Assembly: GCA_030592825.1 (NCBI GenBank) | Contig: JAUVIG010000192.1 | Span: forward strand, 1-7,098 | Reading direction: 5' to 3' | Source: Chlorobiota bacterium | GTDB taxonomy: Bacteria; Bacteroidota; Bacteroidia; Bacteroidales; JAADGE01 | DNA length: 7,098 bases | Shown: positions 1-5,586 of the stretch, piece by piece | How the letters are laid out: every line of letters starts with the position of its first letter | How positions within the stretch are numbered: the first letter of the stretch is position 1 | The notes under the pieces: generated by a model | Seen by the model: only the letters and a program-made list of their open reading frames with translations | The model's database searches: none | What the model was told of the DNA's origin: nothing | Position numbers and translations under genes: made by a program

Positions 1-42
1 ATTAAAACATAAATCGCAGTTTCAATATTACTATTCTTTTTT

Positions 43-1281
43 TTGGGAACAGTAAAATCAGCCTCAATTATATTATTTATAAGTTCAAAATACAAAACAG
101 ACACATATGTAACTGTTGAGGGGCAAGTAATTGATAAAGTTACTAACAACCCTTTGGTTTTTGTATCAGTATCAGCCGTGGGTTCTAATGTAGGAACTGT
201 TACAAACACAGAAGGAAAATTTACATTAAATATTGAAAATGATTTGAATGTAAGTCAAATATCTTTTAAACATCTGGGATATAAAAATAAAATTGTACCG
301 CTTTCATCATTAAAAGATAAAAATGTTACGATCAGCATGGAAGCTTTTGCAGTACCTATTGAAGAAGTAATTGTACGTCCGAGCAATCCTTATGAATTGA
401 TTGAAGAAATATTAAGAAAAATTCCTGAAAACTATTGTGTTGAAGCATATAAACATATGGCTTTTTACAGAGAAACAATTAAGAAGAGAAAAAAGTATGT
501 TTCAATTTCAGAAGCTATAGTTGAAATTTATAAAGCTCCTTATGATAATGAAATGAAAAATGATTTAGTAAAATTGTATAAAGGGCGAAAAAGTGCAAAT
601 GTAAAAACTCAAGATACATTAATAATGAAATTAAAAGGCGGGCCGCAAACAGCACTTTTGCTTGATATTGCTAAGAACCCTTATGTTTTGTTCTCTGATG
701 AAAACTTAGAAAATTATTTATTTGAAATTGATGAAATAGCAAATATCAATGATAATCAAAACTATGTTATTAAGTTTACACAGAAAAAAAATCATGAATA
801 TCCGTTATTCAACGGCAAATTATATGTAGAAATAAAATCATTGGCCATTACTGCTGCTGAATTCAGCTTAAATCTTGAAAACGAAGCAGAAGCAAGTAAA
901 ATGTTTGTTCGTAAAAAACCGTTGTTTATGACCATTACTCCTATTGCAACAAATTATGTAGTAAAATTTACAGAAGATAACGGCAAGTATTTTTTCTCAC
1001 ATGCAAGAGGTGAAGTTATGTTCAAAGTAAAATGGAAGAAAAAACTTTTTAATTCAAAATATACTGTCATGACAGAAATAGCATCTACTGACAGAACAAA
1101 TAAAAATGTAATAAAATATCCGAGAAATGAACAATTAAAGTCATCTATTGTTTTTGAAGAAAAAGTTCATCCTTTTGCAGACCCTGAATTTTGGGGTAAA
1201 TACAATACAATTAAACCGGAGGAATCAATTGAAAATGCAATTAATAAATATGGAGTAAGGTTAAAAATTCAAAATAATTAA
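43..1281 (+). CDS. CarboxypepD_reg-like domain protein without STN domain; 5' end uncertain
   Basis: Probable envelope protein of unknown molecular function. With the TTG start at 43, residues about 24-112 form a CarboxypepD_reg-like beta-sandwich: VEGQVIDKVTNNPLVFVSV, then GTVTNTEGKF, then FKHLGYK. Residues about 115-405 are a conserved module with PYELIEEILRKIPENY, FYRETIKK, SISEAIVEIYKAPY, LIMKLKGG, LLLDIAKNP, FNSKY, PEFWGKY and a final KPEESIENAI. The 506-residue product at 3034 shares this module but also has an N-terminal STN domain that this gene lacks. The start is weak: no ATG lies in frame near the beginning, and the frame is open only back to a TAA at 10-12. Codons 13-42 encode a hydrophobic IAVSILLFFF stretch that would suit a signal peptide, so the true N-terminus may be upstream, disrupted or miscalled. 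The coding body is intact to the TAA at 1279-1281. The family assignment is firm; the start and function are not. Confidence 0.85.
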   Translation: MGTVKSASIILFISSKYKTDTYVTVEGQVIDKVTNNPLVFVSVSAVGSNVGTVTNTEGKFTLNIENDLNVSQISFKHLGYKNKIVPLSSLKDKNVTISMEAFAVPIEEVIVRPSNPYELIEEILRKIPENYCVEAYKHMAFYRETIKKRKKYVSISEAIVEIYKAPYDNEMKNDLVKLYKGRKSANVKTQDTLIMKLKGGPQTALLLDIAKNPYVLFSDENLENYLFEIDEIANINDNQNYVIKFTQKKNHEYPLFNGKLYVEIKSLAITAAEFSLNLENEAEASKMFVRKKPLFMTITPIATNYVVKFTEDNGKYFFSHARGEVMFKVKWKKKLFNSKYTVMTEIASTDRTNKNVIKYPRNEQLKSSIVFEEKVHPFADPEFWGKYNTIKPEESIENAINKYGVRLKIQNN

Positions 1282-1331
1282 AGTGTTAGTGAGTGCTTTG
1301 AAATTCTCAAAATCAAGCCGAAGGAATGTAT

Positions 1332-1374
1332 CAAAATACCCGGAAATGTCCGCAGAACTTTCCGGTGTATTTTG
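1332..1374. terminator. Strong hairpin after the first gene, possible terminator
   Basis: The left arm at 1332-1346 (CAAAATACCCGGAAA) pairs with the right arm at 1359-1374 (TTTCCGGTGTATTTTG). It gives about 15 base pairs with one bulged base and a 12-nt loop. It sits 50 bp past the stop of the first gene and 42 bp before the sigma-factor start. No free T-run follows the stem on the + strand; the Ts are inside the right arm. It could therefore be a terminator, or a structured element in the sigma operon leader. The pairing is seen directly; the role is inferred. Confidence 0.45.
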
Positions 1375-1416
1375 TAAAAAGTAAAAAAGTTATATATTTA
1401 TAAGCAAAATTATTAT

Positions 1417-1944
1417 ATGGGCAATGCAAAAGCCATAAAAAATATTGGAATAAAAGAATTTGAACAATTATTCAAAGAATATTACACCGGACTGTGTTTT
1501 TTTGCATTAAGATATACGGAAGATAAAGAAGCGGCAGAAGAAATTGTTCAAGATGTTTTTTATACACTTTGGGAAAAAAGGAAAAAGATAACAATTAAAA
1601 CATCAGTAAAATCATATATACATATAGCTGTCAGAAACAAATGTTTACAAAAAATAAATCATCTGAAAGTGAAACAAAAATATTTAAAAGCTGTTAACGA
1701 GCAAGATAAAATTTCAACAATAAGACCGGATGATAACCTTATTTATAACGAAAGTATTGAGATATTTAATGAAGCATTAAGTAAATTGCCTGAAAAATGC
1801 AGAACTATTTTTAAAATGAGCCGTTTTGAAGGATTGAAATATAAAGAAATTGCGTTTGAATTATCAATATCTGTTAAAACTGTTGAAGCATACATCACAA
1901 AGGCATTGAAACATTTTCGCAGATATTTTTCCGAATATGCTTGA
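1417..1944 (+). CDS. ECF-type RNA polymerase sigma factor (Bacteroidetes-type sigma-70 family)
   Basis: Extracytoplasmic-function sigma factor, 175 residues, a normal length for the family. It would direct core RNA polymerase to a small regulon when released by its anti-sigma partner. Sigma region 2 spans about residues 14-82: FEQLFKEYYTGLCFFALRY, then the typical EEIVQDVFYTLWEKR of region 2.2 to 2.4, then IHIAVRNKCL. A short linker follows. Sigma region 4 spans about 117-170, with LPEKCRTIFKMSRFEGLKYKEIA and the helix-turn-helix LSISVKTVEAYITKALKHFR. The ATG at 1417 is preferred because region 2 begins soon after it and little coding signal precedes it; there is no evident Shine-Dalgarno site, as is usual in this phylum. 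The FecR-like anti-sigma gene lies 119 bp downstream on the same strand. Such sigma factors often activate their own operon, but no promoter could be defined here. Confidence 0.95.
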   Translation: MGNAKAIKNIGIKEFEQLFKEYYTGLCFFALRYTEDKEAAEEIVQDVFYTLWEKRKKITIKTSVKSYIHIAVRNKCLQKINHLKVKQKYLKAVNEQDKISTIRPDDNLIYNESIEIFNEALSKLPEKCRTIFKMSRFEGLKYKEIAFELSISVKTVEAYITKALKHFRRYFSEYA

Positions 1945-1951
1945 AGTGAAA

Positions 1952-1999
1952 AGTTTAAAGAGTTCAAAGTTTAAAGAGTTCAAAGTTCAAAGAGTTCAA
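1952..1999. repeat. Tandem repeat, three 16-bp units, between sigma and anti-sigma genes
   Basis: The unit AGTTTAAAGAGTTCAA occurs at 1952-1967 and exactly again at 1968-1983. A third copy at 1984-1999 differs by one base (TTT to TTC). Each unit is itself built from two similar AGTT(T/C)AA halves. A related GAAAGTTTAAAGA recurs at 2042-2054, just before the anti-sigma start codon. The tract begins 7 bp after the sigma stop codon and lies wholly outside coding sequence. It could vary in copy number by slippage and so alter sigma/anti-sigma spacing, but no functional role can be shown. Confidence 0.9.
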
Positions 2000-2063
2000 A
2001 GGATAAAGTAAAATCATAATAATCAGCGTAAATTAGTATCTGAAAGTTTAAAGAAACAAAAAA

Positions 2064-3017
2064 ATGTCAAACAAAAAACAAAACATAATAATACATTTTA
2101 TAGAAGGAAGAACTTCAGAAAATGCAAGAAAATTAATCTCTGAAGAAATTCAAGAATATAAAAAAAATAAGCAAGGAAAAATGAAAAATACACAAAATAA
2201 TACGGATTTCAACTCTGATAAAGCATGGGATTCATTACACAACCGTATTGAAGACAACGGGCTCTTAAACAAGAGAAAGAAGATCTTTAACATATCACCG
2301 GCTGTTAAAATTGCAGCATCTGTTATTTTAATTATCGGCTTGTCTTTCTCCGCTTTTCAAATTTTTATTTCAGATAAATATGTTGAATTTGCTACCCTAA
2401 ATGAAATTAAAGAACATAAACTTCCGGATGGTACGATTGTTACATTAAACAAAAATTCAAACTTAAAGTATCAGGAATTATTTAATGGAGATATCAGAGA
2501 AATTGATTTTAAGGGTGAAGCATTTTTTGAAGTTGCAAGAAACCCTGACAAACCGTTTATTATTAATACAAACGGAGCCGAGGTAAAAGTATTGGGAACG
2601 TCTTTTAATCTGAAATCAAACAACAATGAAAATGTTGTGCTGACAGTAACAACCGGAAAAGTTCAATTAGCAAAAAAATCTGACCCGGATCAAAAAGTAA
2701 TATTACATGCCGGAGATATCGGCACTATCAATAATGATCAAATATTATCAAATACAAATAATGATGTAAATTATTTATCGTGGAAAAACAAAATTCTGTA
2801 CTTTAAACAAGGTGAAACTCTTAAAAAAGTTATATCAGATTTAAATACAACATATAATGTAAACATAGTGTTTGCAGATGATAAAATCGAAAATGAAATA
2901 ATTAATGAAAGTGCTTTTAAAAACAAAGAATTATCATTTATATTAGACCTGTTTTGCACTTTGCATAATCTGAAACATAAAACTGTTGGCGAAAAGATTA
3001 TAATTTCAAGAAAATAA
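2064..3017 (+). CDS. FecR-like transmembrane anti-sigma factor
   Basis: Single-pass inner-membrane anti-sigma factor, 317 residues, expected to hold the upstream ECF sigma factor and release it on a periplasmic signal. Residues 1-75 are cytoplasmic; IIHFIEGRTSENARKLISEE matches the usual start of this family and supports the ATG at 2064 over the internal Met-40. Residues about 81-103 (VKIAASVILIIGLSFSAFQIF) are the membrane segment. Residues about 108-205 are the FecR domain, with LPDGTIVTLNKNSNLKY, FKGEAFFEVARNPDKPF, VKVLGTSFNL and VTTGKVQL. After YLSWKNKILYF, residues about 250-316 form the DUF4974-type C-terminal domain, which resembles the STN domain of the next gene product. The stop is only 16 bp from the start of that gene, indicating cotranscription. 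The spacing to the sigma gene is longer and holds the 16-bp repeats. No key part is missing. Confidence 0.95.
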   Translation: MSNKKQNIIIHFIEGRTSENARKLISEEIQEYKKNKQGKMKNTQNNTDFNSDKAWDSLHNRIEDNGLLNKRKKIFNISPAVKIAASVILIIGLSFSAFQIFISDKYVEFATLNEIKEHKLPDGTIVTLNKNSNLKYQELFNGDIREIDFKGEAFFEVARNPDKPFIINTNGAEVKVLGTSFNLKSNNNENVVLTVTTGKVQLAKKSDPDQKVILHAGDIGTINNDQILSNTNNDVNYLSWKNKILYFKQGETLKKVISDLNTTYNVNIVFADDKIENEIINESAFKNKELSFILDLFCTLHNLKHKTVGEKIIISRK

Positions 3018-3033
3018 TTTGATTTTTTAACTT

Positions 3034-4554
3034 ATGAACAAAGCGGTACTTATTCTGCTGATGGTTATTTACGGATTTAACTTCGGTTATTCCCAAGAAT
3101 CAATATTGAATAAACCGATTTCGATTAAAGTTACAGATAAAACCGTTAAAGAGATATTAGATCAAATCAGTAAGGAAACAAATTACTACTTCACTTATGA
3201 TCCGAGTTTGATCTCTGAAAATAAAAAATTAACTTTCGTAAAAAATCAAGTGCCCTTAGTTACTATAATTGATGAACTTTTCATCAATACAATAACAGAA
3301 TACAAACTGCTTGATGATCATATTATTATTTGCAAAATAAATACAAACACTGAAATATTCAATCAAAAACATAATGAGGAATCTTTAATTTTTAATATTT
3401 CAGGAAATATTAAAGATGCAAAAACAAAGAAACCTATACAGTTTGTATCCGTAGGAATTATTAATACAACTCTCGGTATTATTGCAAATGAAAACGGAGA
3501 ATTTAATTTGAAGATCCCGGTTGAATACTCTGATTCGATCTTGTATATAGCGCACATAGGATACAAGTTTTTTTCAGCCCCGATTAAAAACCTCAAAAAC
3601 ACTAATAATCAAATAGAACTTACAGAGGATTTTATCTCAATACAGGAAGTTATCATTCGCAATAATGACCCATACTTATTAATTCAATCTGCATTAAAAA
3701 ACAAAAAGAAAAACTACTCACAAAAAACACTTATTTTAGATGCATTCTACAGAGAAGCGGTGCTTAAAGGCGGTTCTTTACTTACATTATCCGAAGCTGT
3801 TATTGAAATATTGAAAACACCTTATAAATCAACATTATCAACAGATAAAATAAGAATTGATAAGTCTCGAAAGATCATAAATTCAGAACAAATTGATACA
3901 GTGTTATTAAAACTGAAAGATGGTTTATATTCGGGTTTGAGGCTTGATCTCATGAAGAATTCTATTGATTTTATAGATGAAATGAATATGCAACACTATG
4001 ATTATCAAACCATTGATATGGTGTCTTATAATAATAAAGCTGCACATGTAATAGAGTTTCACCAAAAAGAAAACGTTACAACATCGCTGTATAAAGGCCG
4101 CTTATTTATTGAAACAGAATCATATGCTGTTATTGGTGCTGAGTTTGAAATAAATTTTAAAAAAGGGTATAAATCATCTGATTTTGTTGTAAAAAAACAC
4201 AGAAAATTTATTGTAAAACCTGTTTCGGCAAAGTATATTGTACGATACAGACAATCGGACGATCAATATATTTTAAGCCATGTAAGAGCCGATCTTGAGT
4301 TTAGAGTCAGAAAAAAGAGAGATGTTTTTTCGTCAAAGTATAAAACCTTTTTTGAAACAGCAATTTTTAATGCCGGTGCAAATAATATTGGAGCGTTTAA
4401 TAAAAAGGAAACTTTAAAAAGAAACTTGGTTTTAATTGATAATAATTTTTCCTATGATGCTTCTTTTTGGGAAGATAAAAATTTCATATTACCTGAAAAA
4501 TCTATAGAAGAAGCATTAAAGCAAATAAAAGTAAAACTTGAATACGGAAAATAG
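3034..4554 (+). CDS. Secreted STN + CarboxypepD_reg-like protein, third gene of the sigma/FecR operon
   Basis: Exported protein of 506 residues, likely periplasmic or outer-membrane associated, and the likely sensor partner of the upstream FecR. Residues 1-20 form a signal peptide (MNKAVLILLMVIYGFNFGYS), with likely cleavage before Q21. Residues about 27-101 are an STN (secretin/TonB short N-terminal) domain: ISIKVTDKTVKEILDQISKE, YYFTYDPSLIS, then VPLVTIIDELF and HIIICK. Residues about 120-207 are a CarboxypepD_reg-like fold (NISGNIKDAKTKKPIQFVSV, ANENGEFNLKIP, AHIGYK). Residues about 210-500 match the C-terminal module of the gene at 43, with AFYRE, LSEAVIEILKTPY, LLKLKDG, FSSKY, SFWEDKNF and PEKSIEEALKQI. 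There is no TonB plug, no TonB box and no long beta-barrel, so it is not a SusC-like receptor even though it occupies that position. Its activity is unknown. The domain calls are confident; the sensor role is inferred. Confidence 0.9.
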   Translation: MNKAVLILLMVIYGFNFGYSQESILNKPISIKVTDKTVKEILDQISKETNYYFTYDPSLISENKKLTFVKNQVPLVTIIDELFINTITEYKLLDDHIIICKINTNTEIFNQKHNEESLIFNISGNIKDAKTKKPIQFVSVGIINTTLGIIANENGEFNLKIPVEYSDSILYIAHIGYKFFSAPIKNLKNTNNQIELTEDFISIQEVIIRNNDPYLLIQSALKNKKKNYSQKTLILDAFYREAVLKGGSLLTLSEAVIEILKTPYKSTLSTDKIRIDKSRKIINSEQIDTVLLKLKDGLYSGLRLDLMKNSIDFIDEMNMQHYDYQTIDMVSYNNKAAHVIEFHQKENVTTSLYKGRLFIETESYAVIGAEFEINFKKGYKSSDFVVKKHRKFIVKPVSAKYIVRYRQSDDQYILSHVRADLEFRVRKKRDVFSSKYKTFFETAIFNAGANNIGAFNKKETLKRNLVLIDNNFSYDASFWEDKNFILPEKSIEEALKQIKVKLEYGK

Positions 4555-4626
4555 AAAATACGGACTTAAAAACTGGATCACATTGAAAAGTTGTGGGATT
4601 TAAAAAACTATAGGTAACCTCTATCT

Positions 4627-4762
4627 TGCATTATTCACAAAAACCGTTAAAACGGTTATTATCAATATTTTGATTTCAACCCACGACTTAAGTCGTGGGT
4701 TAATATAACTGACTAAAACTCAACCGTTTTAACGGTTTATAAATAAATTCATGAATAATGCA
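4627..4762. repeat. Nested inverted-repeat element, REP/BIME- or MITE-like
   Basis: Three layers of symmetry are directly visible. The outer arms are TGCATTATTCA (4627-4637) and its reverse complement TGAATAATGCA (4752-4762). The middle arms are AAACCGTTAAAACGGTT (4641-4657) and its exact reverse complement AACCGTTTTAACGGTTT (4722-4738); each also folds on itself as a 7-bp hairpin with a 2-nt loop. The core is a perfect 24-bp palindrome (4678-4701) with half-site AACCCACGACTT. The middle arms and core share one centre at 4689.5; the two 20-bp spacers between them are not complementary. There is no transposase inside and no evident target duplication. This resembles non-coding REP-like or miniature elements mobilised in trans. 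The symmetry is certain; the element class is inferred. Confidence 0.85.
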
Positions 4763-4812
4763 GTCCCCCTAAAAATCCGTTTTTTTAGAAAGAATACATT
4801 TTTGGAGACTGC
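4760..4812. repeat. Imperfect inverted repeat abutting the palindromic element
   Basis: GCAGTC (4760-4765) pairs with GACTGC (4807-4812). Inside it, the left stretch CCCCTAAAAAT pairs imperfectly with ATTTTTGGA on the right, with one mismatch and a 2-nt bulge. The interior holds a weak AT hairpin (CTAAAAA, then TTTTTTAG). The left arm overlaps the right outer arm of the neighbouring element by three bases. It could be a terminator for the gene ending at 4554 or the end of the same repeat unit. Confidence 0.5.
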
Positions 4813-4891
4813 GAAATATTAAAATATGTTAATTTTAAAATCAGAAAACCCTTATAATAATAAACATAATATCTCTATGTATAAAGAAGCT

Positions 4892-5476
4892 CTATAAATC
4901 ATCAATTACAGGTTCTTTTTTAATTCCTACCAATACACTGCTCCAATTACTTGCTTTCCAAAGACCTTTATCGTTTTTCTTCAAAGTAATAGGCCTTGCA
5001 GAATCAGCTCCGGAACAAAACACAAAAATTTTATAAAGCCCTTTTGCCGGATCACCGCTGTATGGGTTGCTTTTATATTTATATTCAAAAGGCGTTTTAA
5101 CCGAATATCCGTTTTCAGGACTTGAACCTTGTATATAAGAATTAGGAATTTTCTTATTATTTCCCATTTGTCTTTCAATTAATTGCATACTTGACTTTCC
5201 TAATGAAAAACCTTTGTAAGTATCACCGGCTTGCAGACTTCCTCTGTCAACGGCTATAACTAAAAATTGATTCCCTAATTCCGGGTTTTCCACATATGTT
5301 TTTAAAGCAATTAAAAAAACAGTTGCTCCGCCTTCCGGTGTTGTCGCAATATTGTTTCTAAATTCTATAAATTCATCAACAGTAGAGGGAAGCTTATCAA
5401 CTTTAACCGTTTGAGCATTAACAACAGCCGCAAGAAATAAAATTGCGAATAAAGAAAATAATCGTTTCATATTCAT
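4892..5476 (-). CDS. Small secreted protein, DUF6935-like
   Basis: Exported protein of 194 residues with unknown function. Residues 1-21 are a signal peptide (MNMKRLFSLFAILFLAAVVNA, cleaved before Q22). The mature part is a single conserved domain: TVDEFIEFRNNIATTPEGGA (32-51), YVENPELGNQFLVIAVDRG (61-79), AGDTYKGFSLG (83-93), IPNSYIQGSSPENGY (110-124), NPYSGDPAKGLYKIFVFCSGADSARPITLKKND (137-169) and GLWKASNWSSVLVGI (171-185). I recall this pattern as the DUF6935 type, from memory and not from a search. There is one cysteine in the mature part (C154), so no disulfide or lipobox is suggested. A second Met at codon 3 (5470) is an alternative start and changes little. A near-match -7 box (TAAGTTTT, 5531-5538 on the minus strand) lies about 55 bp upstream. 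It is monocistronic, convergent with the STN-protein operon and divergent from the T9SS cargo gene. Confidence 0.85.
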   Translation of the reverse strand: MNMKRLFSLFAILFLAAVVNAQTVKVDKLPSTVDEFIEFRNNIATTPEGGATVFLIALKTYVENPELGNQFLVIAVDRGSLQAGDTYKGFSLGKSSMQLIERQMGNNKKIPNSYIQGSSPENGYSVKTPFEYKYKSNPYSGDPAKGLYKIFVFCSGADSARPITLKKNDKGLWKASNWSSVLVGIKKEPVIDDL

Positions 5477-5512
5477 AATATTAAATTTTAGAGTTTAAAC
5501 TATAAATTTAAG

Positions 5513-5520
5513 TATATTTG
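5513..5520 (+). promoter_or_regulatory. Candidate Bacteroidota -7 promoter box for the T9SS cargo gene
   Basis: TATATTTG matches the Bacteroidota -7 consensus TAnnTTTG exactly and lies 66 bp before the ATG at 5587. No clear TTG-type -33 element is found at the expected distance; the palindrome AGTTTAAACT at 5492-5501 occupies roughly that position. An exact 8-mer with two free positions can arise by chance in AT-rich DNA, so this is a modest call. Confidence 0.45.
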
Positions 5521-5586
5521 TATTAATAAAAAAACTTAATAGTTTTTTATGACTAACCATTAATTTAATATAAAATTATCCGGATT

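Larger units (their letters stand above)
4555..4891. other. 337-bp convergent intergenic region rich in inverted repeats
   Basis: This gap lies between the ends of two convergent genes. I see no coding sequence or RNA gene in it. Positions 4555-4626 are plain AT-rich sequence, 4627-4762 hold a nested inverted-repeat element, 4760-4812 hold a second imperfect inverted repeat, and 4813-4891 are AT-rich with nothing recognisable. The paired structures may double as a bidirectional terminator for the STN-protein operon and the minus-strand gene. Confidence 0.7.

Noticed and set aside
37..44. Frameshift in the T8 tract joining the first gene to an upstream ATG
   Set aside because: Neither alternative frame upstream has an ATG or a signal-peptide-like sequence within the window; the gene's own frame gives the better hydrophobic N-terminus.
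1743..1967. Minus-strand open frame opposite the sigma factor
   Set aside because: It lies almost entirely over sigma region 4 coding sequence and its product has no domain features; it is a shadow of a real gene.
1952..1999. CRISPR array
   Set aside because: The 16-bp units are directly adjacent with no spacers and no cas genes are present; this is a simple tandem repeat.
2771..2959. Minus-strand open frame opposite the FecR gene
   Set aside because: Covered by the well-supported DUF4974-type coding region on the other strand; no signal of its own.
3363..3602. Minus-strand open frame opposite the STN protein gene
   Set aside because: Covered by the CarboxypepD_reg-like coding region; low-complexity product.
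3034..4554. SusC-like TonB-dependent receptor
   Set aside because: STN and CarboxypepD_reg-like domains are present, but the protein is far shorter than such receptors and has no plug or barrel; its C-terminus matches the non-receptor paralogue at 43.
4627..4762. Complete insertion sequence
   Set aside because: Only 136 bp, with no transposase reading frame and no evident target-site duplication.
4981..5178. Alternative-frame minus-strand open frame within the DUF6935-like gene
   Set aside because: Same-strand shadow of a gene with a signal peptide and clear conserved motifs.
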